This document shows positions 1 to 7,513 of a stretch of DNA of 13,611 nucleotides, piece after piece. The notes beneath the pieces are model-generated. The model was not told where the DNA came from, did no database searches, and saw only the letters and a program-made list of their open reading frames with translations. Position 1 is the stretch's first letter. The number at the start of each line of letters is the position of its first letter. The DNA lies in the NCBI GenBank assembly GCA_903837255.1, contig CAILTZ010000741.1, positions 1 to 13,611 of the forward strand, written 5' to 3'. This stretch comes from an uncultured Pirellula sp. GTDB lineage: Bacteria; Planctomycetota; Planctomycetia; Pirellulales; Pirellulaceae. The position numbers and the translations under genes are program-made.

Positions 1-84
1 GCCCCTTCTCCCCCAGCCAAAGCCCTGGGGGCGAAGGGGGGCCAAGCGGTTATGAATAGTTCTATATTCGCGAATATTAGTGTG
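1..84. repeat. Long direct repeat, copy A (cut by window edge)
   Basis: This stretch matches 494-578 almost exactly; the only difference seen is AA(A)GCCC against AATGGCCC in the loop of the first hairpin. The unit has two parts. At 2-39 is a hairpin with a 15-base C-rich arm (CCCCTTCTCCCCCAG) against CTGGGGGCGAAGGGG, pairing at 14 of 15 positions. At 64-77 is the perfect 14-bp palindrome ATATTCGCGAATAT. The copy may extend left of the window. It resembles a dispersed non-coding repeat or small non-autonomous element; no terminal duplication could be defined. Confidence 0.85.
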
Positions 85-129
85 CATTGGAAAAAACGCG
101 GGGACTGAACCCGGGTTTTTTCCAATGCA
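83..129. repeat. Inverted repeat with 15-bp perfect arms
   Basis: Arms 83-97 (TGCATTGGAAAAAAC) and 115-129 (GTTTTTTCCAATGCA) are perfect reverse complements around a 17-base GC-rich loop. The loop carries GGGGACTGAACCC, which resembles the GGGGACGGTCCCC core of the hairpin at 326-358. Both have an A6/T6 stem around a G-run/C-run core, suggesting two members of one palindromic family. The left arm begins at the edge of copy A of the direct repeat. Confidence 0.8.
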
Positions 130-151
130 ACCTGGCGACGGGAGCATTGGC

Positions 152-267
152 ACAGTGTTGACTGTGTTGACAGGATTGACTGTGTTGACGGCGAAAACCA
201 ATCTCGTCAATCAGTCAGCTCTGTCCGCTGTCAATCCAGTCAACACAGTCAATCCTGTCAATACTGT
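152..267. repeat. TTGAC 9-bp periodic array in inverted orientation
   Basis: The left half (152-189) is built from TTGAC plus four bases repeated every 9 bp (TTGACTGTG, TTGACAGGA, and so on). The right half (230-267) is the same array on the other strand. The best match is a perfect 23-bp inverted repeat, 167-189 against 239-261, around a 49-base loop. Such a cruciform-prone array would stall polymerases. The tandem period is three codons, which explains the meaningless Leu-Thr-rich frames here. It is probably a dispersed intergenic repeat; a protein-binding role is possible but unsupported. Confidence 0.85.
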
Positions 268-282
268 CCAAAACCCATCACC

Positions 283-358
283 CCGCCGCAGGCGGCCGGC
301 GCTTTTGTACACTCACTGCCGCTTTGAAAAAACCCGGGGACGGTCCCCCAATTTTTTC
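283..358. repeat. Pair of short hairpins, one REP-like
   Basis: A small hairpin CCGCC-GCA-GGCGG lies at 283-295. At 326-358 a nested palindrome has outer arms GAAAAAA (326-332) and TTTTTTC (352-358) and an inner GGGGA-CGG-TCCCC stem (336-348). The A/T outer stem around a G/C core resembles the element at 83-129 and REP-type palindromes in general. As a transcription terminator it could act in either direction, since each side ends in T6 on one strand. No gene end is close enough to assign it. Confidence 0.65.
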
Positions 359-493
359 GTCTTTTAAACGAATTTGCCCCTGTTCAAAAGACCTTTGCTA
401 CTTGATCGGTACCTTCCCAGCGTTTCTATCACGAGCAGGGTTTAGGGAAACAGCCAAACAGCCTTACGCGCGGTCGGCCCCCTCATCCCCCCC

Positions 494-578
494 GCCCCTT
501 CTCCCCCAGCCAATGGCCCTGGGGGCGAAGGGGGGCCAAGCGGTTATGAATAGTTCTATATTCGCGAATATTAGTGTG
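494..578. repeat. Long direct repeat, copy B
   Basis: This is the second copy of the repeat at 1-84, with the same C-rich hairpin (about 495-533) followed by the 14-bp palindrome ATATTCGCGAATAT at 558-571. The match ends abruptly at 578, where copy A continues into its inverted repeat and copy B continues into unrelated sequence. That sets the right boundary of the unit at TTAGTGTG. The left boundary is unresolved because copy A begins at the window edge. Confidence 0.85.
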
Positions 579-600
579 GATTAGGGGTTGGTAGGAGCCG

Positions 601-690
601 CCACTGGGCACTTGCCACTCGCCACTCGCTGATCGCTTCGTAGTTCAAAAACGGCTATTGATCAGCGGTTATCCGTGTTCATCAGCGGTC
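601..690. repeat. Short tandem GCCACTC motif and ATCAGCGGT repeat
   Basis: GCCACTC occurs twice in tandem at 614-627, with a related CACTGGGCACTT just before. At 661-690, ATCAGCGGT appears twice (661-669 and 681-689) around ATCCGTGTTC. A close relative of the second motif lies at 13322-13352 at the other end of the window, so this is a dispersed family rather than a local duplication. It sits just downstream of the suf operon, where it could form part of the transcript's 3' end. Confidence 0.65.
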
Positions 691-715
691 TGGGCTGTAT
701 GAGTCTCCAAAAAAT

Positions 716-2416
716 CTACAATTCGCAAGCTCGTATGGTTGCGGTTACAAATGCGTCGACCTCGGCCTCGGTGTTGTAGAAATAGAACGAAGCCCGAGCG
801 CTGACCCCAATTCCAAACCGCTCGTGCAGTGGCATCGCGCAGTGATGCCCAACCCGAATCGCTACGGCCGATGCGTTTAAGTACTGGCCGATCTGGTCGG
901 AATGGATCCCAGGGACCACAAACGAAACGATCCCAGTCTTGCTCTCGATCGATGGGCCTAAGACACGCAGGCCTCGTATGGATGACAGGCCTTCGATGGC
1001 TCGTTTGGCCAAACGTCGCTCGTGCTGCAAGATCGCCTCGCTCCCGACCCGCATCAAATACTCTAGCGCAGGTTTCATCGCTATGGCCTCGACGATCGGT
1101 CCGGTTCCAGCTTCGAATCGATGTGGCAAATCGGCCGGCACAAACCCAGCCTTGGTCACCGACTTGATCATGTTGCCGCCACCCAAAAACGGTGGCATGG
1201 ACTCCAGGATCTCTTGCTTTCCGTAGAGCACCCCGATACCGGTCGGACCGAGCATTTTGTGACCGCTAAAGACCACCCAATCGGCGTCCCATTCGGCTGG
1301 TGAAACTTTGCCGTGCGGAACGCTTTGAGCCGCATCGACTAGCACCTTGGCCCCTACCCTATGCGCCGCATCGACGATGCTTCGCACTGGATTGATTGTC
1401 CCGAGCACGTTCGATACGGCCGTGAGTGCAACGAGCTTGGTCCGCGAACTGAGGATGCTACCCAGGCTTTCGATGTCCAAATGGAAATCGTCTCGGACAC
1501 CTAACCATCGGATCTGGGCACCGGTTCGCTGGGCAAGCTGTTGCCAAGGGACGATGTTCGAATGATGCTCCATCTCGGTCAAGACGATCTCGTCGCCGGG
1601 CTTCAAGTGCGTATCGCCCCAGCTGCGAGCTACCAAATTGATCGAGGCGGTGGTCCCAGGGGTGAAGATGATTTGGGATGATGAGTCGGCATGCAGCCAA
1701 GAGCAAAGTGCCTCGCGGGCCTCTTCCATCGCCGCGGTGGTCTGTGCCGCTAGCTGATGGCCACTTCGGTGAACATTCGCATAATGGGTCCGATAGACGC
1801 GGTTCATGCAATCGATGACCGAACTGGGGCGTTGCGAGGAGGCCGCATTGTCCAGATACGCCCAAGGTTTCCCGCAGGGGAGCTTTTCGGAAAGGATTGG
1901 GAAATCGTCTCGGCACGAATCGATCGGGATCGCCGGAAGCGTGACTCGATAGCCCGTCAACTGCTTCGGGCTGGTCACCTCGGGAGCATTCGCAAGCGAC
2001 GCTCCTCTGGCGATCGCCTGAATACGCTGGACCATCGAGTGGAGTCCGTTGCTCCGCATCGGGGTCAAGAACGACGTGAGCTTGAGCTCATCAAAAAACT
2101 CATTGACTCTGAACGCAAGAATGTCGTCGGCCTTGTGGCCTGAATAAGCCGCTAGCAGGATCGCGACCAGGCCTCGAACCATCGGTGCATCGCTCGACCC
2201 GCGAAAGTGGATCTTGTTGCCATCGAGCGTCGGGACCAACCACACCATGCTCTGGCAACCCACAACACGGTAGTCCTCGGTCCGATACTCCTTGGGCAAA
2301 TCCGGAACGGTTTGCCCGAGCTCGATCAGATAAGCGATCCGTTCCTCGGGGGTTTCCAGGTCCGCTACTTCTTCGCGGATATCGTCAATGGTTACCCGCA
2401 GACCTGCTTGGCTCAT
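716..2416 (-). CDS. sufS: SufE-SufS fusion: sulfur acceptor joined to cysteine desulfurase
   Basis: This 566-residue protein fuses two normally separate SUF enzymes. Residues about 8-140 are SufE-like, with the sulfur-accepting cysteine C54 in VVGCQSMVW. Residues about 180-566 are a PLP-dependent group II cysteine desulfurase, SufS-like. It shows EHHSNIVPW (H284-H285), the PLP-contacting DAAQ (361-364), the Schiff-base lysine K387 in SGHKMLGPTG, and the catalytic cysteine C526 in RVGHHCAMPL. All key residues are present in both halves. The enzyme removes sulfur from L-cysteine, leaving alanine, and should pass the persulfide from C526 to C54 and then to SufB in the cytosol. The ATG lies 2 bases after the upstream gene's stop, so translation is probably coupled. 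It is the last gene of the operon. No frameshift separates the halves, so the fusion is genuine in this sequence. Confidence 0.95.
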   Translation of the reverse strand: MSQAGLRVTIDDIREEVADLETPEERIAYLIELGQTVPDLPKEYRTEDYRVVGCQSMVWLVPTLDGNKIHFRGSSDAPMVRGLVAILLAAYSGHKADDILAFRVNEFFDELKLTSFLTPMRSNGLHSMVQRIQAIARGASLANAPEVTSPKQLTGYRVTLPAIPIDSCRDDFPILSEKLPCGKPWAYLDNAASSQRPSSVIDCMNRVYRTHYANVHRSGHQLAAQTTAAMEEAREALCSWLHADSSSQIIFTPGTTASINLVARSWGDTHLKPGDEIVLTEMEHHSNIVPWQQLAQRTGAQIRWLGVRDDFHLDIESLGSILSSRTKLVALTAVSNVLGTINPVRSIVDAAHRVGAKVLVDAAQSVPHGKVSPAEWDADWVVFSGHKMLGPTGIGVLYGKQEILESMPPFLGGGNMIKSVTKAGFVPADLPHRFEAGTGPIVEAIAMKPALEYLMRVGSEAILQHERRLAKRAIEGLSSIRGLRVLGPSIESKTGIVSFVVPGIHSDQIGQYLNASAVAIRVGHHCAMPLHERFGIGVSARASFYFYNTEAEVDAFVTATIRACEL

Positions 2417-2418
2417 TG

Positions 2419-2814
2419 CTAAAAAATCCCGAGTTGGTCTCTAGCGTCTTCGGTCATCTTGTCGGGAGTCCAAGGTGGATCCATCACGACCTTGATATCG
2501 ACTGCACCGACGCCGGGTATTTCTTCGACCACTTGGCGGCTGTTGGCCACCAGCTGTGGGCCGGCCGGGCACATTGGGCTGGTCATTGTCATCTCGACGT
2601 TGACGTTCTGCTTGCCCTGCTCTCCGGGTTGAATATCGACAACGTAGATCAGTCCTAGATCGACAATGTTCACAAACAGCTCGGGGTCGATCACCCGCTT
2701 GAGCTCCTCGCGAACTTTGTCCTCGGATATCTCGACGATTCCCGCTACAACTTCGTTTTGAGCAGCTTCGTTATGAGCAACTTCGTTTTTGGTTGGTTCT
2801 GTGTTTTCAGACAT
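2419..2814 (-). CDS. sufT: SufT/MIP18-like DUF59 iron-sulfur assembly protein
   Basis: The 131-residue protein carries a DUF59 (MIP18/PaaD-like) domain from about residue 30 onward. Visible family features are the DPE motif (43-45) in RVIDPEL, the VDLGLIY segment, a conserved cysteine C82 in TSPMCPAGPQL, and the C-terminal DPPWTPDKMTEDARDQLG stretch. Such proteins, called SufT when encoded in suf operons, assist cluster maturation or transfer to client proteins; the exact step is less settled than for SufBCD. Residues 1-25 are a hydrophilic Asn/Glu-rich tail outside the domain, built from a 15-bp tandem repeat (2750-2794). The gene starts with ATG 17 bases after the Rieske stop and ends 2 bases before sufS. 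The family assignment is firm; the name sufT rests on context. Confidence 0.88.
   Translation of the reverse strand: MSENTEPTKNEVAHNEAAQNEVVAGIVEISEDKVREELKRVIDPELFVNIVDLGLIYVVDIQPGEQGKQNVNVEMTMTSPMCPAGPQLVANSRQVVEEIPGVGAVDIKVVMDPPWTPDKMTEDARDQLGIF
2750..2794 (-). repeat. Three in-frame 15-bp tandem units in the sufT 5' end
   Basis: Three near-identical 15-base units (2750-2764, 2765-2779, 2780-2794) encode the NEVAH/NEAAQ/NEVVA periodicity at residues 11-25 of the DUF59 protein. The period is a multiple of three, so copy-number change would keep the frame. The repeat lies before the folded domain, so it probably alters only tail length. Confidence 0.8.
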
Positions 2815-2831
2815 TCTTTAGATTCGCTTCC

Positions 2832-3146
2832 TTAATCGCTCAGCGCTACGTAGATCTTTCCCGAATCGATCTTGACGGTGTGGCTGGGTGTATCTTCGGT
2901 GGCAGGCATGCAGACGGCTTTGCCTGTCCGCACATCGAACTTGGCCCCGTGCCTGGGGCACACTAGACAGGTCCCATCGAGATGTCCGTCCCCGAGAGTT
3001 CCTCCGTCGTGAGTGCACATATCCTCGATGCAATGGACTTGGCCATCGATTTCGACCAAGACGACGAATCGTTCGTCGACTTCGAAGGTCTGAGGTTGGG
3101 CTGGACGGATTTGCTCCCTGGGGCAAACGTAATGAAATTCCGACAT
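2832..3146 (-). CDS. Rieske-type [2Fe-2S] ferredoxin in the suf operon
   Basis: This 104-residue protein is a single small Rieske domain. The cluster ligands are visible as CTH (C44, H46) and CPRH (C63, H66), followed by the typical HGAKFDVRTGKAVCMPA segment and the closing KIDSGKIYVAL strand. There is no signal peptide or membrane helix, so it should be a soluble cytosolic electron carrier of the type used by dioxygenases. Here it lies between sufD and the DUF59 gene, so electron supply for cluster assembly is a plausible role but is inferred from context only. The ATG at 3146 is preferred because the mature family begins with such an MSEF-like start. A GTG at 3164 would add six residues and overlap the sufD stop by 4 bases (GTGA), so coupled initiation there cannot be excluded. 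Confidence 0.9.
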   Translation of the reverse strand: MSEFHYVCPREQIRPAQPQTFEVDERFVVLVEIDGQVHCIEDMCTHDGGTLGDGHLDGTCLVCPRHGAKFDVRTGKAVCMPATEDTPSHTVKIDSGKIYVALSD

Positions 3147-3160
3147 CTTGGCTGTTTCTT

Positions 3161-4489
3161 TCACTCGTACTGCCGAACTTGGCGTGCGATGGCTGCCCCG
3201 AGGGCTTCGCGAACGCTTTGGATCGTGATGCGATCGAAGATCTGTTGGAAGAACCCTGTGACGATCATTCGGATCGCTTCGGACCGAGTGAATCCTCGGG
3301 ACTGGGCATAGAAGATCAGTTCTTCATCAACTCGTCCGCTGGTGCTGCCGTGGGTGCATCGCACGTCGTCGGCGTTGATCTCTAGGCCAGGGATCGAGTC
3401 GGCTCGCGCCGTATCGCTGAGCAACAGGTTGTCGTTGCGTTGGTAACCGTCGGTCTTTTGGGCACCTTGGCTGACCTTGATCATCCCTCGCCAAACCGTG
3501 CGCGAGCTGTCTTGAAGCACGCTCTTGTACAGGAAGTCGCTGATGCAGTGGGGGGCTATGTGATGCTGGAGTGTGTTGTAGACCAGATGCTGTCGGTCCT
3601 GGGTGAACATCACCCCGTTGACTTGACTTCTGGCCCCTGGCTCGACCAACTCGACGCGCTGGTCGACTTGTGCGAACCTGGATCCCATGGCCGCGACGGT
3701 CCACTGCAACTGAGAATCTCGTCCGACGGAGGCTCTCTGGTGTGCAAATTGCCAGCATCCCTTGCCCCAATCTTGGAGGCTCACGTAACGCAGATGGCTG
3801 TTTCCATGCTGGATCAGTTCGACTCCACCGCAGTGAAATCCATGCGACGCGGTATCGGGACTCGACGATTCAAAGAGCACTGTCGCCTCGGCACCTTGTT
3901 CCAAAACGATCAGGGTGTGGGATAAGTCGACTTGGCCATCCCCCATCGAGGCGTGCAGATGGATCGGCAGTTCGAGACGAACATTGCGAGGGACATACAC
4001 AAAGAAACCGTCGCTCCACATGGCTGTTTGAAGGGCTGCAAAGCGATCGCTCTTGGGGCAGATCAGGCTGTGGAGGTACTTTTCGACAGTGGCCGAGTGA
4101 TCCCTGGCGCATCGCGAGAGGGATCCGACAACCACCCCTTTGGCGGCTAGCGTAGGATTGAGCGATTCGCCGACGACGACTCCGTTGATGCTTCGAACGC
4201 TTGCCGAGACTTCGACACCCTCGAGCAGCCGCACGGGTGCGGCTTGGGAGATCTCGACCGATTCGTCGAGGTTGGGAGCGAACTTGCTGAGTTTCAGGCC
4301 ACGGATATCCGACCGCATCCAATTTTCATCGCGGGGATTAGGCCAATCGAGGGCTTGGAAAATCTCCCAAGCTTCTTTTCTTTTAGCGGTCAGCCAGGTC
4401 GGGTCGATCCGTTTTAGTAGTAGTCGTTCGAAGGCTTGCTGTCCAAACGTCTCGGCCGAATCGAGCTTGTCGATCGTTGTCGTGCTCAT
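3161..4489 (-). CDS. sufD: SufD scaffold subunit
   Basis: The 442-residue product is SufD, partner of SufB in the SufBC2D scaffold on which iron-sulfur clusters are built in the cytosol. The C-terminal half carries the family signature: PGLEINADDVRCTHGSTSG with C378 and H380, equivalent to the conserved Cys/His pair of Escherichia coli SufD, then DEELIFYAQSRGF and the helix AIRMIVTGFFQQIFDRI. The beta-helix core (about 150-345) is Val/Leu-rich, with LELPIHLH and VEPGARSQVNG motifs shared with SufB. Length is close to the usual SufD. It starts with ATG 5 bases after the sufB stop and ends just before, or overlapping by 4 bases, the Rieske gene. Its paralogy with the SufB gene next to it is obvious, but SufB is more conserved. 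Confidence 0.95.
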   Translation of the reverse strand: MSTTTIDKLDSAETFGQQAFERLLLKRIDPTWLTAKRKEAWEIFQALDWPNPRDENWMRSDIRGLKLSKFAPNLDESVEISQAAPVRLLEGVEVSASVRSINGVVVGESLNPTLAAKGVVVGSLSRCARDHSATVEKYLHSLICPKSDRFAALQTAMWSDGFFVYVPRNVRLELPIHLHASMGDGQVDLSHTLIVLEQGAEATVLFESSSPDTASHGFHCGGVELIQHGNSHLRYVSLQDWGKGCWQFAHQRASVGRDSQLQWTVAAMGSRFAQVDQRVELVEPGARSQVNGVMFTQDRQHLVYNTLQHHIAPHCISDFLYKSVLQDSSRTVWRGMIKVSQGAQKTDGYQRNDNLLLSDTARADSIPGLEINADDVRCTHGSTSGRVDEELIFYAQSRGFTRSEAIRMIVTGFFQQIFDRITIQSVREALGAAIARQVRQYE

Positions 4490-4494
4490 GGCGA

Positions 4495-5901
4495 TTAACC
4501 CACCGAACCTTCCATTTGGAGTTGGATCAAGCGGTTCATTTCGACCGCGTATTCCATAGGAAGTTCTTTCACGAGCGGTTCGATGAAACCGTTGACGATC
4601 ATGGTGCTAGCCTCGGCTTCGGAAAGCCCTCGGCTCATGAGGTAAAACAGTTGCTCTTCGCCGATGCGAGAGACGCTCGCTTCGTGGCCGATGCTGACGT
4701 CTTGATTGAGAATTTCGATGTACGGATAGGTATCGCTTTGGCTTTTGGAATCCAGGATCAACGCGTCGCACACGACGCTCGACTTGGATTTGTAAGCGTT
4801 CTTTTCTACGCGGACCAATCCGCGGTAGCTAGCTCGACCGCCGTTCTTGGAGATCGACTTGCTGATGATCTGCCCGGTGGTATGCGGGGCCGCATGCACG
4901 AGTTTGGCGCCGGCGTCTTGGTGTTGGCCTGCCGATGAGAAAGCGATCGAAAGGATCTCACCGCGTGCACCGGGCTCGAGCATGTAGACAGCAGGATACT
5001 TCATCGTGAGCTTGCTGCCCAAGTTACCGTCGACCCATTCCATGGTAGCATCGGCGTAAGCCACTGCGCGCTTGGTGACCAAGTTATAGATGTTGTTGGC
5101 CCAGTTCTGGATCGTGGTGTAGCGGCAGCGGCTACCTCGCTTGCAGATGATTTCGACGACTGCCGAGTGAAGCGATTCGGAGGAGTACATCGGAGCCGTG
5201 CAGCCTTCGACGTAATGGATGCTGGCCCCTTCGTCGACGATGATAAGCGTCCGCTCGAACTGCCCCATATTTTCAGCGTTGATACGGAAGTAGGCTTGGA
5301 GCGGAAAGTCGATCTTGACCCCTTTGGGTACATAGATGAACGAACCACCTGACCAGACGGCTGAGTTCAGGGCCGCGAATTTGTTGTCCGTCGGAGGAAT
5401 GATTGTGCTAAAGTATTCGCGGACCAGATCCGGATACTCTTTGACTGCCGTATCGGTGTCGGTGAAGATCACACCTTGTTTGACGAGATCTTCTTTGAGC
5501 GACCCGTAAACGACTTCGCTTTCGAATTGGGCCTTCACGCCGGCGAGGAATTTCTTTTCGGCTTCGGGAATCCCGAGTTTGTCGAATGTATCCTTGATCT
5601 CCTGGGGTACTTCGTCCCAGGTGCGTCCTTGTTTGTCCGTCGGTTTGAGGTAATAGAAGATGTCTTGGAAATTGACATCGATGCTACCGCCCCACTTGGG
5701 CATCGGTTTGGAGTGGAAAATCTCGAGGGACTTGAGCCGAAACTCGCGCATCCACTGCGGCTCGTTTTTCATTTCCGAGATCTGCTCGACGATGCTTGCA
5801 TCGAGCCCCTTGCGGGCTTTGAAAACGGCTTTGCTCTCAGTGCGGAAATCATACTTGTTGATTTCGCCGATGGCTTCGTGGGTCGTTGTATCGGTAGACA
5901 T
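4495..5901 (-). CDS. sufB: SufB scaffold subunit
   Basis: SufB receives persulfide sulfur from SufE and, with SufC and SufD, builds the nascent cluster. The 468-residue product (from the ATG at 5901) has the N-terminal [17 protein letters not shown] segment, the [26 protein letters not shown] stretch, and the C-terminal [23 protein letters not shown] motif. Counting from that ATG, the cysteine aligned with the conserved SufB cysteine is C378 ([10 protein letters not shown]) and the HE pair is H406-E407. An in-frame TTG at 5919 would add six residues. The ATG gives a normal SufB start ([12 protein letters not shown]), and neither start has a clear Shine-Dalgarno. It lies 36 bases after sufC and 5 before sufD. 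This is the most conserved gene of the operon, so the call is secure. Confidence 0.97.
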   Translation of the reverse strand: MSTDTTTHEAIGEINKYDFRTESKAVFKARKGLDASIVEQISEMKNEPQWMREFRLKSLEIFHSKPMPKWGGSIDVNFQDIFYYLKPTDKQGRTWDEVPQEIKDTFDKLGIPEAEKKFLAGVKAQFESEVVYGSLKEDLVKQGVIFTDTDTAVKEYPDLVREYFSTIIPPTDNKFAALNSAVWSGGSFIYVPKGVKIDFPLQAYFRINAENMGQFERTLIIVDEGASIHYVEGCTAPMYSSESLHSAVVEIICKRGSRCRYTTIQNWANNIYNLVTKRAVAYADATMEWVDGNLGSKLTMKYPAVYMLEPGARGEILSIAFSSAGQHQDAGAKLVHAAPHTTGQIISKSISKNGGRASYRGLVRVEKNAYKSKSSVVCDALILDSKSQSDTYPYIEILNQDVSIGHEASVSRIGEEQLFYLMSRGLSEAEASTMIVNGFIEPLVKELPMEYAVEMNRLIQLQMEGSVG

Positions 5902-5937
5902 AGGATTGAGTTTCTGCAAGGAACAGTTTGGTTCGAA

Positions 5938-6759
5938 TTAAACGGCCAGGGATTCTTCTTTGGCAAGCATCTGTTGGTTGGCCGCGTCGGCATCTGGGTA
6001 GGCTTTGCGGATTCGGTCGTAACCGTGGTCGTGGAGTTCACGAGCCAGTTCTGCGCCGCCGGTTTCAACGATCCGTCCTCCGAGCATCACGTGAGTGAAC
6101 TGAGGCGGGTTGTGTTCGAGGAGCTTGTCGTGGTGGGTGATGATCAGCAAGCCCATCTTGTCGCGACCGATCTCGGCGATCGAGGCGCTAGCAAGCCGCA
6201 CGGCATCGGCGTCCAAGCCGCTGTCGGTCTCGTCGAGAATCGAGAACTTGGGCGATAGCATCGCCATCGTGAGGATCTCTGCACGCTTCATTTCGCCACC
6301 AGAGAACCCATCGTTTACATAGCGTCGAGCGAACTCGGGGTCCATCTTCAACTGCTCCATCCTGGACTTGAGCTCCTTGCGGAACTCTCGCATCGGAATC
6401 AAATCTTGACCTTCCTTGCGGTCCGGATGGCGGACATTGGTCGCCGCGTGCCGCAGGAAGTCGGCCATCTTGACCCCGGGGATCGCTACGGGTCGCTGAA
6501 AGGCCATGAAGATCCCAGCCCGGGATCGCTCGTCGGCTTCCATCTCGGTCAAGTTGGCATCATCGAGCCAAATGGAACCCTCGGTGATCTGATAGTTCGG
6601 ATGCCCAGAGATGGCTAGCCCCAGGGTGCTTTTGCCCGACCCGTTTGGGCCCATCAAGGCGTGAGTCTCACCGAATTTGATGACCAAGTTCACGCCGCGC
6701 AGAATCGGCTTGTCATTGACCGAGACGTGCAAGTTTTCAATCCGCAGTATATGGCTCAT
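5938..6759 (-). CDS. sufC: SufC ATPase subunit
   Basis: SufC is a soluble ABC-type ATPase that drives conformational change of the SufB-SufD scaffold; it is not a transporter. The 273-residue protein shows Walker A GPNGSGKST (37-45), Q-loop Q88 in MAFQRP, ABC signature SGGEMKR (153-159), Walker B ILDE (174-177) followed by TDSGLDADA, and the H-loop in ITHH (H209). The DSGLDxDA D-loop is typical of SufC rather than of import or export ATPases. About 25 residues at the C-terminus (YPDADAANQQMLAKEESLAV) extend past the usual SufC end. It is the first structural gene after the regulator, 21 bases downstream of it, and precedes sufB by 36 bases. Confidence 0.97.
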   Translation of the reverse strand: MSHILRIENLHVSVNDKPILRGVNLVIKFGETHALMGPNGSGKSTLGLAISGHPNYQITEGSIWLDDANLTEMEADERSRAGIFMAFQRPVAIPGVKMADFLRHAATNVRHPDRKEGQDLIPMREFRKELKSRMEQLKMDPEFARRYVNDGFSGGEMKRAEILTMAMLSPKFSILDETDSGLDADAVRLASASIAEIGRDKMGLLIITHHDKLLEHNPPQFTHVMLGGRIVETGGAELARELHDHGYDRIRKAYPDADAANQQMLAKEESLAV

Positions 6760-6780
6760 TCCAGTTCGCTTCTAAGGTTC

Positions 6781-7455
6781 TTATAGGTTTGAGGTTTGGG
6801 TGATTTGTTTTTGAGAGGGCTTGAATTGGCAGGACCCGTGCCCGTCGAGTTTGCAACAACTCAATTCTAGCGGTTGGCCAACTGCTTCGCTCAGGACCTG
6901 CTGCTCCAATTGGCAAAGGCTTCGATCGATATCTAGGCTCGTCAGGTCCGGATAAGGACAGGCATGCACGGAGAGAATAGGTAGACCTTCGATGCTCACG
7001 AACGAAGCGGGAATCCGCCTTGCGGCCATGAGTCCGGCCAAGGACTTCATCCGATCCTCGATGGAACCCTCGGGCAAGAGGTCTTTGAATGACCGACCCA
7101 TACGCTTCGAGACCCGCTCGATAAGCCTGACCTTCGCGGTATTGTCGTCGAGTTGGATGATTTCGCCCCAAAGAGCGACGGCCAAGTCCGTGTAGGTCAC
7201 CCCAACGTGTCTCCATCCCAAATCGGTCAGGAAGTACGAGAAGGTTGGACGTCCTCGCCCGATAGAATTCTTTCTTCGCTCTACATAACCGGCGTTTTCC
7301 AATCGATCGAGTCGCTGCCGCACCGCCGTAGCCGTGACTTCCAGCTTGTCGGTCAAGTCAACGACCGTCAGGCCCTCGTGGCGGCGCAGAAGATCCAGGA
7401 CCAGTTGGTCGACTGGCCGGGTGGGTATCTGGTTGTTTGTTGGAGCTAAGTCCAT
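6781..7455 (-). CDS. sufR: SufR-like iron-sulfur sensing repressor of the suf operon
   Basis: The 224-residue product has an N-terminal winged helix-turn-helix (about 15-75), with GLTVVDLTDKLEVTATAVRQRLDRLE as the recognition region and the wing motif GRGRPTFSYFLTDLG (66-80). The C-terminal half is rich in cysteine (C166, C181, C200-C201, C209, in HACPYP, SLCQLE, LSCCKLDGHGSCQF). That matches the cluster-binding layout of SufR-type repressors, which hold a [4Fe-4S] cluster and repress suf genes when iron-sulfur supply is adequate. The start at 7455 is preferred because an in-frame ATG at 7548 would put a strong promoter (7514-7541) inside the coding sequence and add 31 atypical residues. As first gene of the operon it probably autoregulates. 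The exact ligand set cannot be settled from sequence alone. Confidence 0.85.
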   Translation of the reverse strand: MDLAPTNNQIPTRPVDQLVLDLLRRHEGLTVVDLTDKLEVTATAVRQRLDRLENAGYVERRKNSIGRGRPTFSYFLTDLGWRHVGVTYTDLAVALWGEIIQLDDNTAKVRLIERVSKRMGRSFKDLLPEGSIEDRMKSLAGLMAARRIPASFVSIEGLPILSVHACPYPDLTSLDIDRSLCQLEQQVLSEAVGQPLELSCCKLDGHGSCQFKPSQKQITQTSNL

Positions 7456-7513
7456 GATAGCAAAAACCTTGCGGCATTCTAAAGCGTCGGCGACTTTTTC
7501 GCAGACCTGTTCA

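Larger units (their letters stand above)
1..715. other. Gene-free, repeat-rich intergenic block
   Basis: No reading frame here looks like a real protein. Those that exist run through low-complexity repeats and read as Leu-Thr-Val or Val-Asn-Pro strings. The block holds two copies of a long direct repeat, several hairpins and short tandem motifs, listed separately. The stretch 359-493 shows no clear structure beyond C-rich runs near its right end. The left edge is cut by the window, so the upstream neighbour is unknown. No transposase or integrase fragment is visible. The suf operon ends at 716, and no convincing U-tailed terminator hairpin was found just past its stop codon. Confidence 0.8.

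Noticed and set aside
80..584. Short plus-strand frames of 86-95 codons
   Set aside because: They run through tandem and inverted repeats, and their residues are repeat-derived strings with no domain features.
640..715. Terminator for the suf operon
   Set aside because: The repeats past the stop codon are direct rather than inverted, and no stem followed by a T-run on the minus strand was found.
5476..6258. A 260-codon plus-strand frame opposite sufC and sufB
   Set aside because: It lies antisense to two strongly conserved genes and has no recognisable motif; it follows from codon bias on the other strand.
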